A stretch of DNA of 64,000 nt from Synechococcus sp. PCC 7502 (GTDB lineage: Bacteria > Cyanobacteriota > Cyanobacteriia > Pseudanabaenales > Pseudanabaenaceae): assembly GCF_000317085.1 (NCBI RefSeq), contig NC_019702.1, forward strand, positions 402,394 to 466,393, in the 5' to 3' direction. Position numbers and translations under genes: made by a program. Below, piece by piece: positions 18,155-27,512 of this stretch. Under the pieces are notes generated by a model. It searched no databases. It was given only the letters and a program-made list of their open reading frames with translations, and was not told the DNA's origin. How positions within the stretch are numbered: the first letter of the stretch is position 1; each line of letters begins with the position of its first letter.

Positions 18155-18382
18155 ATGCCTAAACGCTATACCCTAGACCCAGCCGAAGGGCTTCGTCGTG
18201 CTGAAGAACTGGTTGCTGCTGCCCCTAATCGTTATCGGATTACTGTTCAGGTGGCAAATCGGGCTAAACTCCGCCGTTATGAAGAAGCTGATGATTATGA
18301 TGATCATTTTCTCAAGCCAATTATGCGAGCGATCGTGGAAATGTCTGACGAGTTAACTCAACCAGAAATTCTCAGTGATTAG
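18155..18382 (+). CDS. rpoZ: RNA polymerase omega subunit
   Basis: A 75-residue cyanobacterial-type omega subunit, which aids beta-prime folding and polymerase assembly. The signature is RAEELVAAAPNRYRITVQVANRAKLRRYEEADDYDDHFLKPIMRAIVEMSDE. It lies 95 bases after glyS and 33 bases before a DUF1818 gene, the neighbour it commonly has in cyanobacteria. Confidence 0.95.
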   Translation: MPKRYTLDPAEGLRRAEELVAAAPNRYRITVQVANRAKLRRYEEADDYDDHFLKPIMRAIVEMSDELTQPEILSD

Positions 18383-18415
18383 ATGCTAGTTAATAGGTGA
18401 GTGAATAAATACTTA

Positions 18416-18763
18416 ATGAGCGGGGAGGGTTGGCGACTGGGTTACTCTCCCGATGCCGAAGTTTTCGTAGGCTTAGTGGGTGCGGAAAATTGGGCGATCG
18501 AGCTTACCGAACAAGAGCTTACGGATTTTTATCGCCTTAGCTTGCAACTAATTGAGACTATGGCAGCAATGCAAGCAGAACTTGCCGACGAAGAAAAACT
18601 AACTTGCTCTGCCCAAACCACAAATATCTCGATAGAAGCCTCTGGTTTTGCGGATAGCTTTACGATTCATCTCCAACTATTAAACGGGCGCAGAGGCGAA
18701 GGGATTTGGACATCAAGGGCGATCGCAGAAATTTTAAGGACATTAGTGCAAATTTACCCGTAA
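18416..18763 (+). CDS. DUF1818 family protein
   Basis: A cyanobacterium-specific cytosolic protein of about 115 residues whose role is unknown. The opening GEGWRLGYSPDAEVFVGLVGAENWAIELTEQEL and the closing GRRGEGIWTSRAIAEILRTL are typical of DUF1818. I favour the ATG at 18416, which puts Met directly before SGEGWRLG; a GTG at 18401 would add five residues. The rpoZ-DUF1818 linkage supports a role connected with transcription, though that is only inference. Confidence 0.85.
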   Translation: MSGEGWRLGYSPDAEVFVGLVGAENWAIELTEQELTDFYRLSLQLIETMAAMQAELADEEKLTCSAQTTNISIEASGFADSFTIHLQLLNGRRGEGIWTSRAIAEILRTLVQIYP

Positions 18764-18911
18764 TTAAAAACAGACTTAAAGTCACTAAAAATGGGGTGAA
18801 ACGGGGTATCAGTTTATTTTTCACTGAATTACTCGGGTGGAGAATTTTGATTATTGGCAACACCTAATCGATTTTATGCTCTCTGATTTACCCATGCCTA
18901 ACTTTCCCTAA

Positions 18912-19331
18912 TTATTGCTCTCTCCTTAACCATAAAGAGCTTATATTTTTGTGTTCAGTAGTTTGATATGAAAATTCATCTACACTTTGTAAGCTTAAAA
19001 AAACGCCTAATCCCCCCATAGGTCTTTCCTCAATGGGCTGACTTAAAATTGATTCATCGAACACTCTTTCCCTTGGATCATAAGGCAAACCAGTATCAGC
19101 AATTGTGATTTTTAGGTTTTCTGGCTCAATTTCAGCATGGATTTCAAGTATGGATTCAGTCCCAGAATTTCCACAGCCATGAACAATTATATTTGTGACT
19201 AACTCATCTACGGACAATCTGAGTTTATATGCCCTTTTAGAAGAAATTCCTGCTTCTTGACAAACAGCCATAATGTACTGACCAATGCTCTTGAGAGAGC
19301 TAAGATGAGCAGGTAAAGTCAGGGTTTTCAC
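18912..19331 (-). CDS. RsbW-type anti-sigma/serine kinase (HATPase_c_2)
   Basis: A 139-residue single-domain GHKL kinase of the anti-sigma-factor kind. KLRLSVDELVTNIIVHGCG carries the N-box (E in VDE, N in TNI), ITIADTGLPYDPRE the G1 box, and MGGLGVFLSLQSVDEFSY the G2 box. Such proteins phosphorylate STAS-domain antagonists, and two STAS proteins are encoded in this window (38.6 and 62.2 kb), although no direct link is shown. It is convergent with the rpoZ-DUF1818 unit. Confidence 0.88.
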   Translation of the reverse strand: MKTLTLPAHLSSLKSIGQYIMAVCQEAGISSKRAYKLRLSVDELVTNIIVHGCGNSGTESILEIHAEIEPENLKITIADTGLPYDPRERVFDESILSQPIEERPMGGLGVFLSLQSVDEFSYQTTEHKNISSLWLRREQ

Positions 19332-19542
19332 GATTGTTTTAATTCCAGTAACTTAGTTGCAGTGATCTAAAATGAGTTTCATGCTCCAGCTTTTTATACC
19401 ATTTCCCATAGTGAGAATCACTTTTTTACAATCTTAAATTTCAATCTTAAATTTTAAGAGTCTAGTTATTTGACCAGCTATTTGTCAAAAATATAGCAAA
19501 GTTTGAGAGTAAAATTAGACCGTAATTACAAAAAATTGACGA

Positions 19543-20637
19543 ATGCTAAAAGCTGGAATTGTAGGGCTACCCAACGTAGGCAAATCTACATTATTTAATG
19601 CCCTAGTTGCTAATGCCAAAGCAGAAGCTGCTAATTTTCCTTTTTGTACCATAGAACCCAACGTAGGTACAGTCACAGTTCCTGATGAAAGATTGGATAC
19701 TCTGGCAAAAATTGGGGGTTCTGCCCAAATTATTCCCACCCGTGTTGAGTTTGTAGATATTGCTGGATTGGTCAAGGGTGCCAGTAAAGGTGAAGGCTTG
19801 GGTAATCAGTTCTTGGCTAATATTCGTACCTGTGATGCGATCGCCCATGTGGTGAGATGTTTTGATAGCGAGGATATTCACCATGTGGAAGGCTCTACCG
19901 ATCCCGCCCGTGACATTGAAATTATTAACCTTGAATTGGCTTTATCTGATCTTGCCCAAATTGAACGCCGCATTGATCGCACCCGTAAAGGAGCTAGAAG
20001 CGGAGATAGTGATGCTAAATTTGAATTAGCAACCCTAGAAAAAGTGGCAGAATTCTTAAACGAGGGTAAGCCTGCCCGCCGTGCTAATTTAAATGCAGAG
20101 GAAAAAGAAGCAATTGCAGTTTTACAGTTATTAACCCTAAAACCTACGATCTATGCTGCTAATGTCTCGGAATCAGAATTGGCTACAGGTAATAAATATG
20201 TTGAAGAAGTGCGGGCGATCGCCAAGACAGAAAATGCTGAAGTCATTATTATTTCTGCCCAAGTTGAATCAGAGTTAGTAGATTTGCCCGAAGCAGATCG
20301 TAAGGATTTCTTAGAATCTCTTGGTGTAACCGAAGGTGGACTAAAAAGCTTAATTAGAGCCACCTATCACCTGTTGGGATTGCGTACCTATTTCACCGTT
20401 GGACCCAAAGAAGCAAGGGCATGGACAATTAATGCTGGCATGACTGCTCCCCAAGCCGCAGGGGTAATTCACTCTGATTTTGAAAAGGCATTTATTCGTG
20501 CCGAGACCGTAGCTTTTCCAGACCTAGTGGCAAATGGCTCCATGAAAGCTGCTAAAGAAAAGGGCTTAGTCCGTAGTGAAGGGAAAGAATATATTGTTCA
20601 AGAAGGTGATGTAATGCTATTTCTAACCAGTGCCTAG
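19543..20637 (+). CDS. ychF: Redox-regulated ATPase YchF/Obg-like
   Basis: A 364-residue TRAFAC-class P-loop protein associated with ribosomes and oxidative-stress response that prefers ATP. The motifs are GLPNVGKST (P loop), NFPFCTIEPNVGTVTVPD (switch region), DIAGLVKGASKGEGLGNQFL (G3) and AANVSE in place of the NKxD motif, which explains altered nucleotide specificity. The C-terminal TGS domain runs from GLRTYFTVGPKEARAWTI to the end. It stands alone between the anti-sigma kinase and a convergent patatin gene. Confidence 0.97.
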   Translation: MLKAGIVGLPNVGKSTLFNALVANAKAEAANFPFCTIEPNVGTVTVPDERLDTLAKIGGSAQIIPTRVEFVDIAGLVKGASKGEGLGNQFLANIRTCDAIAHVVRCFDSEDIHHVEGSTDPARDIEIINLELALSDLAQIERRIDRTRKGARSGDSDAKFELATLEKVAEFLNEGKPARRANLNAEEKEAIAVLQLLTLKPTIYAANVSESELATGNKYVEEVRAIAKTENAEVIIISAQVESELVDLPEADRKDFLESLGVTEGGLKSLIRATYHLLGLRTYFTVGPKEARAWTINAGMTAPQAAGVIHSDFEKAFIRAETVAFPDLVANGSMKAAKEKGLVRSEGKEYIVQEGDVMLFLTSA

Positions 20638-20650
20638 GTGCAAATCTTGC

Positions 20651-21607
20651 CTATTCCGCTAAAAGTTGCCGCAGTTTAGGAATAGCTTGCCGAGTCCGTT
20701 GATAACCTTCAGCAATAATCAAATCCGCTTGATGAAAATCAAAGATGCCATATTTACATAAATCTGGTTCTATCAGCAATTCAGGCGGATCAATCTCTAG
20801 ATTCAGCTTTGTTACTTTCTGCTCCATAATGTTAATAGTAGTACCGATAATATCAAAAATATTAATTGGGGATTCATTGTTAGGTAGCCACTGTTCTAGC
20901 TTCCCTTTCAAGTTTTCAGTCAAAATATTGTAGTGCGCTCGGATTGCTTTAACAAAGTCTTGTTCAACCTCTTTCTCCATTTCCTCATCTTTCTCTAAGC
21001 TGTTTCCTTCGTTGTTGTCCTCTAAATTTGGGTTTTCTAGAACTGCGGCTATGTAATTATGATTTAGGTTTACAGCTAAAACCACATCTGCCCCCATTTC
21101 TCGTACCACATTGACAGGGACAGGGTTAACAATGCCCCCATCACCCAGATAAAGATCATTTTTCTTAAATGGTGTAAATACTCCCGGCATGGAAATACTG
21201 GCTCGAATTGCGTCTGCCATCAAGCCTGATTGTAAACGCATCTCCTGCCCTGAAACTAAATCCGTGGCGATACAGCAAAATGGAATCTCTGCTTCTTCAA
21301 TTTTAAGATTTTTGATTTGGTCGGTTAGTAGGTTATAGATTTTATTACCGTCCAGAAGCCCTTGATGGGGAAATACCAAGTCAAAATAGGAAAGCATCAT
21401 CTTCCAACTCAACTCTCGGACAAACACCTCCAATGCTTTAATTTCGCCTGCGGCATGTACTCCACCCACAAATGCCCCAATACTTGAGCCAGCAATATAA
21501 TTAATCGGAATCTGTGCTTTTTTTAGAGCCTTAATTACACCAATATGCGCCCAACCTCTGGCTCCACCACTACCTAGAGCTAATCCCAATGTTTTAGTCA
21601 TACTCAT
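20651..21607 (-). CDS. Patatin-like phospholipase (RssA-type)
   Basis: A 318-residue serine acyl hydrolase. The oxyanion-hole motif GSGGARGWAHIG, nucleophile GSSIG and catalytic DGG of LYLGDGGIVNPVPV all lie in the first 180 residues, as in RssA/YlbK-like enzymes. The C-terminal third, from LENPNLEDNNEGNSLEKDEEMEKEVEQDF onwards, is an acidic insertion and then a helical tail not needed for catalysis. No signal peptide is seen, so a cytosolic or peripheral lipid-acting role is likely. It is convergent with ychF, 13 bases apart. Confidence 0.9.
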   Translation of the reverse strand: MSMTKTLGLALGSGGARGWAHIGVIKALKKAQIPINYIAGSSIGAFVGGVHAAGEIKALEVFVRELSWKMMLSYFDLVFPHQGLLDGNKIYNLLTDQIKNLKIEEAEIPFCCIATDLVSGQEMRLQSGLMADAIRASISMPGVFTPFKKNDLYLGDGGIVNPVPVNVVREMGADVVLAVNLNHNYIAAVLENPNLEDNNEGNSLEKDEEMEKEVEQDFVKAIRAHYNILTENLKGKLEQWLPNNESPINIFDIIGTTINIMEQKVTKLNLEIDPPELLIEPDLCKYGIFDFHQADLIIAEGYQRTRQAIPKLRQLLAE

Positions 21608-21804
21608 TTAAATTTTTATAATAAATTTTTTATAAATTTCCTAAGTAAGTTTCCCTAGCATACATTGTTATTCAAGTGTTGATTGGATAAGGATTAAGCA
21701 CTTTACAATGAAGATTTCTCACTGTAATTGCTAGGGGTAATTCACAACTCATGGAACTCAAGCAACTAGACTGGTAGATGCAGCGACCTTTAAAATTTTG
21801 AGCC

Positions 21805-23175
21805 ATGATGGGGAATTATAAAAAAGTAAAAATCAAAACTAGAAAATTAAAAAAATTTGTTCTCTTACTAATTTTTAGCTTTACTCTCTATGTAATTAGT
21901 AACCTAGTATTAATTTCACCTAATCTTCAAAATATTCCCTTTGCTGCCGCCCAACCCACTCGTTCAGAGATTCGTGGGGTATGGATGACTAATAATGACC
22001 TAAATATTATGCGCGATCGCCGCAAACTCAACGATTCCCTAACTCAATTAAAGAGACTAAACTTTAACACCATATATCCCGTAGTGTGGAATTCTGGGTA
22101 TGCCATGTATCCAAGTGCTACTGCCCAAAAAATCGGAATTCAAAATTTTTTATTCAAAGGTACTCAGGGGCAAGATATTCTGGCAGACGTTATTGCTCAG
22201 GCACATAGTCAGGGTTTACTAGTAATTCCGTGGTTTGAGTTTGGGTTTATGGCTCCCACCACATCTGAATTAGCGGTAAATCGTAAAAACTGGCTCACGG
22301 TAAAGCGCGATCGCGGTCTTAATTCTATCAATGAAGATGGAGAAGTGGTATGGCTTAATCCTTTTCACCCAGAAGTGCAAGAATTTATTACTAATTTAGT
22401 GTTGGAAGTTGTCTCTAACTACGATGTGGATGGAATTCAATTTGATGACCACATGAGTCTGCCCAAGGAATTTGGCTATGATGACTACACCATAAATTTA
22501 TACAGAAAAGAGGCGTTACTTAAAAATCAAGCCTGTGCACTAAGTCGGCGTAGGATAGCATCAAAACCCAAGCTATTACCCAAAGTAGTATCACAAGCCA
22601 AAGATTCTAAACCTATACCCCAACCGAGTCCTCAAAATTGCCTAATCATTCCCACTGAACCATCAATTAATGCTGATGATCCAAATTGGGTAAAGTGGAG
22701 AGCTAATAAGATTACTGAATTTATGGTGAGGCTGAATAAAGTTGTTAAACAGAAAAACCCCAAGGCAATATTTTCCGTTTCACCCAATTACTTTGACTTT
22801 GCCTATAAAGAACAGCTTCAAGACTGGGTAGCATGGGTAAGACAAGATATAGTGGATGAATTAATTGTGCAAGCTTATCGTCCCGATTTACAAGGTTTTC
22901 TGAATTTAATCAATCGACCTGAGATCGAAACAACAAGACAAAAAACTCTAACAGGTATTGCCGTACTATCTGGCTTAAGAACTAATCCCGCCCCAATTCG
23001 TCAGATTCAATTGCAAGTCCAAGCTGTGAAAGAACGGAATTTAGGTTTATCCTTTTTTTACTTTAGTAGTCTATGGAATTATGGTCCAGAGCCGATTGCC
23101 GAACGCCAAACCCAATTTAGAAGCTTTCTTAGCAGTCCGATTCGGAATAATGATTTTGGTCCGCTAATTAACTAA
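21805..23175 (+). CDS. Secreted GHL10-type glycoside hydrolase
   Basis: A 456-residue protein with an N-terminal signal or anchor (hydrophobic about residues 17-36) followed by the GHL10 (formerly DUF187) TIM barrel. EIRGVWMTNNDLNIMRDRRKLNDSLTQLKRLNFNTIYPVVWNSGY is the characteristic N-terminal block, with VIPWFEFGFM, DGIQFDDHMSLPKEFGYDDYT and DELIVQAYRPDL later. Members are thought to act on cell-wall or exopolysaccharide glycans; the substrate here is unknown. A long insertion (residues about 240-295, Pro/Lys rich) interrupts the barrel. Confidence 0.88.
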   Translation: MMGNYKKVKIKTRKLKKFVLLLIFSFTLYVISNLVLISPNLQNIPFAAAQPTRSEIRGVWMTNNDLNIMRDRRKLNDSLTQLKRLNFNTIYPVVWNSGYAMYPSATAQKIGIQNFLFKGTQGQDILADVIAQAHSQGLLVIPWFEFGFMAPTTSELAVNRKNWLTVKRDRGLNSINEDGEVVWLNPFHPEVQEFITNLVLEVVSNYDVDGIQFDDHMSLPKEFGYDDYTINLYRKEALLKNQACALSRRRIASKPKLLPKVVSQAKDSKPIPQPSPQNCLIIPTEPSINADDPNWVKWRANKITEFMVRLNKVVKQKNPKAIFSVSPNYFDFAYKEQLQDWVAWVRQDIVDELIVQAYRPDLQGFLNLINRPEIETTRQKTLTGIAVLSGLRTNPAPIRQIQLQVQAVKERNLGLSFFYFSSLWNYGPEPIAERQTQFRSFLSSPIRNNDFGPLIN

Positions 23176-23185
23176 CTCTTATCAA

Positions 23186-24367
23186 CTAGGAATACCTAAT
23201 TCCCGCTTCTTTTAAGAGTTTAAGAGCTACCCCAAGGCGATCGCAGTCAGCAATTAAACTTACACGCACATATCCTTCCCCACCTCGACCAAAGGCATTG
23301 CCGGGCGTAATCACAATCCCAGTGCGTTGCAATACATCCAAAGCAAAATCCGTAGAGCCGATTCCCCTCGGACAGGGAACCCAGAGATACATTGTGGCAT
23401 AGGTTTTAGGAATATCCCAGCCCAATTGCCCTAGACCTTCAATCAGAAAATCTCGGCGTTCTTTGTAGCGATTACGCACAATTTCCAAATAGCTATCGGG
23501 TAGATTTAAGGCTGTTTCTGCCGCAGTTTGAATTGCCGAAAAAATTCCATAGTCTAAATTAGTTTTTAATGTGCGTAGGCATTGAATGACATGACGATTA
23601 CCCACCACAAAGCCTACACGCCAGCCAGCCATATTATAGGTTTTAGATAAAGTATGAAACTCTACCCCAACATCTTTACCCCCGGGAATTTCTAAAAGAC
23701 TGGTGGGTTGATAGCCATCAAAGGCAAGCTCGGCATAACATAAATCATGAACTAGTAAAATTTGGTATTTTTGGGCAAATGCCACCATATCCTCAAATAA
23801 TTTCCGAGGAGCGATCGCCGCTGTAGGGTTACTAGGATAGTTAAAATACATCACCTTAGCACGTCTAGCTACATCTTCAGGAATGGAATCCAGATCAATT
23901 ACCCAGTTATCCTCTGGCTTGAGAATTAGCTCATAGATTTCTGCCCCTGCAATTAAAGGTCCACGGAAATGGGCAGGATAGGCGGGACTAGGCACAATTA
24001 CTAAATCACCTGGATCAATGAATGCCAAAGCTAAATGGGTCAAACCTTCCTTAGAGCCAATTAGAGGCAGTGCCTCACCTTCAGAGTCCAGATTAACATT
24101 GTAACGGCGGTGATACCATTCAGTGATTGTGCGGCGAAAATTTGGGGTGCCTTCAAAGGGGGGATAGCCATGATTGCGGGGGTCTTGCAGGGCAGCGATC
24201 GCACTTTTAACTACGGGTTCTGGCGTTGCCCCATCGGGATTACCCATCCCCAGATCAATCAAGTCCAGTCCTTGCGCCCTTGCTCTAACTTTTAATTCAT
24301 CTAGTCGAGCAAACACATAGGGGGGAAGATTTCCCAATCTTTGAGCAGGCTTCAGCCAATTTAGCAT
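23186..24367 (-). CDS. PLP-dependent class I/II aminotransferase (AlaC/DapL-like)
   Basis: A 393-residue fold-type I aminotransferase counted from the ATG at 24367; a GTG at 24385 would add a hydrophobic six-residue prefix. IDLGMGNPDG, YPPFEGTPNFRRTI, PSPAYPAHF, YFNYPSNPTAA, HDLCYAELAFDG and the PLP-lysine motif TLSKTYNMAGWRVGF are visible, with RVSL near the C-terminus binding carboxylate. In cyanobacteria this subgroup is annotated as LL-diaminopimelate, alanine or aspartate aminotransferase. Sequence alone does not settle the substrate. Confidence 0.85.
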   Translation of the reverse strand: MLNWLKPAQRLGNLPPYVFARLDELKVRARAQGLDLIDLGMGNPDGATPEPVVKSAIAALQDPRNHGYPPFEGTPNFRRTITEWYHRRYNVNLDSEGEALPLIGSKEGLTHLALAFIDPGDLVIVPSPAYPAHFRGPLIAGAEIYELILKPEDNWVIDLDSIPEDVARRAKVMYFNYPSNPTAAIAPRKLFEDMVAFAQKYQILLVHDLCYAELAFDGYQPTSLLEIPGGKDVGVEFHTLSKTYNMAGWRVGFVVGNRHVIQCLRTLKTNLDYGIFSAIQTAAETALNLPDSYLEIVRNRYKERRDFLIEGLGQLGWDIPKTYATMYLWVPCPRGIGSTDFALDVLQRTGIVITPGNAFGRGGEGYVRVSLIADCDRLGVALKLLKEAGIRYS

Positions 24368-24932
24368 AGTAAAAATAAAGATCACAGACTAATCAATTTA
24401 CTATTTCTTGAGACTAAATGGTTATATAAATCACACTAATTAGCGGAACTAGAACAACTGACTATCGGGATTTTTATAAATCATTTTTGGGTTTTGGATC
24501 ATAAAGCTACTTTGCTATGGCTTTGCTAGGCGGCAGATTGACATTTTTGGCTAAACCAACAACTTGTAATAGCCAGATCGACCACCAAGTAATATCAACT
24601 TCCCACCACCGCCAACCACATTTCGCCACTTGGGGATAAGCATGATGGTTATTGTGCCATCCCTCTCCGTAGGTAAGTAGGGCTGCCCACCAGAGATTAC
24701 GGGAATTATCATTACTGGCAAAGGATTTGTATCCCCACATGTGGGTAACTGAGTTGATCAGCCAAGTGGTATGCCAAAGGAGTACGACTCGCACAAATAC
24801 TCCATAGATAATAAACGACCATCCACCCATGAGGTAAAGTAAGCCAGCTAAGGGAATTTGCAAAGCTAAAAAGTAACGATTGAGCCAACGGTAATAGGGA
24901 TCACGATCTAGGTCTGGGGCAGAACGTTTATA

Positions 24933-25822
24933 GAGCCTGTTTCATATCTATTATGAGCAAGATTTATGATGCTTAGAAAATGCTAAATCCATACTCAAGT
25001 AGCCTAACAGATAAAGAATGGGAAATTATAGAACCATTGCTCCCAAAGAAAAAGCAAACTAGACCGCCAACTTGGACAAAAAGACAAATTTTAGACGGCA
25101 TACTCTACCAACTCAAAAACGGTTGTAATTGGCGAGATATGCCCCGAGACTTACCACCATTCTCTACAGTGTATCGATACTACAAGGAGTGGAAAGATAC
25201 AGGTACATTTACTGCGATTATGGAAGCTTTGCATTCAACAGCCCGTGAACAGTCAAAAAAAATCAAAATGGACAACTTTAATCATCATTGACTCACAAGC
25301 AGTGAAAAATACCTGTAATGCAAGTATAGAATCCAAGGGCTTCTGCTCCTACAAAGCAACTAACGGGATCAAAAGACATTTAGCCGTTGACACTCTGGGT
25401 ATTTAACAAGAGCAAATGTATCAGATGACCAAGGACTGATTGAGATGTTAACGTTTAACATTGATTACTTCAAATCGAAGCCAGATGACATTACCCTAAC
25501 TACGATATTGCTGGATAGTGGTTATCATATCGAAAAATTGACGACTGATTTACAGAAGGTTTATCCTGAGATTATGACTAAGATTAGGTTTGAAATTTCT
25601 CCTAAGGTATCAAAGCAACAGAAGGCAGAAAAAGGTCTGTCTGGGTTTGTAGTTGTGCCGACAAGGTGGGTAATTGAAAGGTCAAATGCTTGGGTTGAAA
25701 GATGCAAAATCTTAGTTAAGAACTTTGAGAGAACTCTCGTTAATGCTACAGCTAAACTCAATCTTTGCTTTATTCGTTTGATGCTAAAAAGAATTGCTAC
25801 TCATGAGATATGAAACAGGCTC
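24933..25822 (+). mobile_element. IS5-family insertion sequence, copy B
   Basis: An 890-bp element interrupting the desaturase gene. The termini are perfect inverted repeats (GAGCCTGTTTCATATCT and its complement) flanked by TATA at 24929-24932 and 25823-25826. It is almost identical to copy A in the opposite orientation, but lacks 17 bases around 25401 (after CTCTGGG), which destroys the transposase frame. Only a few substitutions separate the two copies, so transposition was recent. Confidence 0.95.
24980..25813 (+). pseudogene. IS5-family transposase, copy B (17-bp deletion)
   Basis: The N-terminal frame (24980-25291) equals copy A except for one Ala to Ser change. The second frame carries IIIDSQAVK and is reached at the same A8 run, but it ends in TAA just after CTGGGT because 17 bases present in copy A are missing. 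The third frame (to 25813) carries LLDSGYH and RWVIERSNAWVERCK. The product cannot be made whole by a single slip, so this copy probably moved with transposase supplied in trans or lost the bases after insertion. Confidence 0.88.
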
Positions 25823-26260
25823 TATATTGATCGTATTTAAAGAACTCATCGTGGGGGTAAAAAATCCACATCATGTGACTCCACCAAAAGCCTTTACTTG
25901 CCGCATAGGGGTCTTTAACCGCATCTTCAGTAAAGGCATGATGGGAACGATGTCCCGACACCCAAAAAATGGGACCGCCTTGCAATGAAAGTGCGCCGAG
26001 GGTAGCAATTATATATTCCAACCACTGGGGTACTCGTAAACTGCGATGGCTAAGTAAGCGGTGATAGCCCAAACAGACACCAATGCTGCCAAATAGCCAA
26101 TGAAGACAGATCATTACGCCCAAGGCTGACCAAGAGAAAAACCAAGGTGCTAGTAATGCCAAGATATGAATGGCAGAGAAAAAGATGACGGCTGACCAAT
26201 CAAGAGATGGCGGTTTTTCAGGTTCAGTTCGGAATAGAAAGGATTTCATAGGTAATTAAA

Positions 26261-27331
26261 TTAATGAACTTGTCCACGTTGAGCTTCAGCATCTATAGGA
26301 TTGATTAAATACACCCTGAGAATTTGCCAGAAAATGCCAAGGAATATGGGTAACTTTTGCAGAGTTTTGATGATCTGGGGGCGATCGCTATGCTCAATAG
26401 CTAGAAGTTGGAAATTATAGTCAGAGCATTTTTCTAAGTGGAGGAAAAAGTCGGGATGACTGGTATCTAAAACCGCAGGAAAAGCACTAATGGCAGTATT
26501 GTTAGTATTAACTATGACTTCTTTGTTATAGGCACGGGCATCTAAACCAATGGAAGTATAAAAATCCGCACGCTCAAATACAGTCAGGGTATGGGTGGCA
26601 AATACAGTTAATAAGAAGAATCTTGACCATAGTTTCGCTTTCCAGTTGTTCCAGAGTTGGGGCTGAGATCGCAATAGTACTTTAAAGAAATCTCCATGAC
26701 GATTTTCATCTTGACACCAACTTTCAAAGTAGCGAAAGAGAGGGTAAAACTGATGCTCGGGATGCCTCTGCATGTGGTAATGCACTAAAATATATCGCCA
26801 GTAACCAATTTTTTCCGATAGGTAAACAGAATAGATGACCCATTCAGGTTTAAAGAAGGTATAGCTACGGTTTTTGGTCATATTCACTAAATCTAGGGAC
26901 AGATTAAAATCCTTCATAGATTTATTTAAAAACCCCGCATGACGAGCTTCATCCCTTGCCATCAGATTAAAAGCCTCTGCTAAAAGTGGACTACGATTGC
27001 CTAGCTGCCGTGATAGTTCTTTAAATAGTAAAAATCCTGAAAATTCCGAAGTGCAAGAGCGTTCTAGGAAATCAATAAAAGCAGCACGGGTTTTACTGTC
27101 AATATGTTCCCAAGATTTTTCAAACTCCTCGTCTCTTTTAAAGTGATGGCGATTGTAGTCGGTGCGAAGTTCTTGGACAACTGCTTCTAGTTCTACCTGT
27201 TGGGATGATATATCCATTTGAGCTACAGCATCATAGTCCGTAGTATAGAATCGTGGCGTTAATAGGGTTTCTTTAACTGGAACTTTAACCCCTGCACGGA
27301 GGAGTTCTGAGTCTGATTGAGTTGTTACCAT
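26261..27331 (-). CDS. acsF: Mg-protoporphyrin IX monomethyl ester oxidative cyclase, low-oxygen type
   Basis: A 356-residue di-iron ferritin-like protein forming the chlorophyll E ring. The metal ligands are in RDEARHAGF and CQDENRHGDF, with an upstream LERSCTSEFSGFLLFKEL helix. Its position beside ho2, hemN and a ChlR-like regulator identifies it as the second, low-oxygen isoform (ChlAII/AcsFII), by analogy with the Synechocystis and Synechococcus clusters. A constitutive paralogue is expected elsewhere. The desaturase follows after 11 bases. The 5' leader carries a short AATTCTAAAAA direct repeat and lacks a clear ribosome binding site. Confidence 0.93.
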   Translation of the reverse strand: MVTTQSDSELLRAGVKVPVKETLLTPRFYTTDYDAVAQMDISSQQVELEAVVQELRTDYNRHHFKRDEEFEKSWEHIDSKTRAAFIDFLERSCTSEFSGFLLFKELSRQLGNRSPLLAEAFNLMARDEARHAGFLNKSMKDFNLSLDLVNMTKNRSYTFFKPEWVIYSVYLSEKIGYWRYILVHYHMQRHPEHQFYPLFRYFESWCQDENRHGDFFKVLLRSQPQLWNNWKAKLWSRFFLLTVFATHTLTVFERADFYTSIGLDARAYNKEVIVNTNNTAISAFPAVLDTSHPDFFLHLEKCSDYNFQLLAIEHSDRPQIIKTLQKLPIFLGIFWQILRVYLINPIDAEAQRGQVH

Positions 27332-27396
27332 TTTTTTAGAATTAATTTTTAGAATTACTTGGCATTAACTTAGAAAGGCTAATAAAGGATATTTTT

Positions 27397-27512
27397 TTAG
27401 ATGCTTTTTTGAAAAAACCGAATCATTTTCTGATCTTCGCCTTTGATATGGTGAGTTAACCAATCGGTGAGAAATTGGATAATGTCAGTGGTAATTTCAG
27501 CTTGGCGATCGC
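27397..27512 (-). pseudogene. Probable 3' fragment of a bacteriohemerythrin gene
   Basis: A frame different from the hemN frame encodes about 38 residues ending at TAA (27399-27397), including FLTDWLTHHIKGEDQKM and a short tail. The pattern L-x-x-W-L-x-x-H-I-x-x-x-D resembles the last helix of bacteriohemerythrins, where the His and Asp ligand the di-iron site. The 5' part of such a gene is absent; the fragment begins at the HIP1 octamer (27505-27512) where the hemN similarity ends. Identification rests on a short motif. Confidence 0.5.

Larger units (their letters stand above)
24507..26249 (-). pseudogene. Acyl-lipid desaturase (DesC-like), split by IS copy B
   Basis: A membrane di-iron delta-9-type desaturase in two pieces: codons 1-141 at 26249-25827 and the rest at 24928-24507. 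The first piece holds the histidine boxes HRLLSH and HRSHH; the second holds HNNHH. Deleting the IS and one copy of the TATA duplication joins FFKYDQ directly to YKRSAPDLDRDPYYRWLNRYF with no frameshift, for a 282-residue product. Neither fragment can bind the full metal centre. It is the last gene of a low-oxygen tetrapyrrole cluster (12 bases after acsFII), so it may be an oxygen-related isozyme; another desaturase elsewhere would be needed for normal lipids. Confidence 0.95.
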
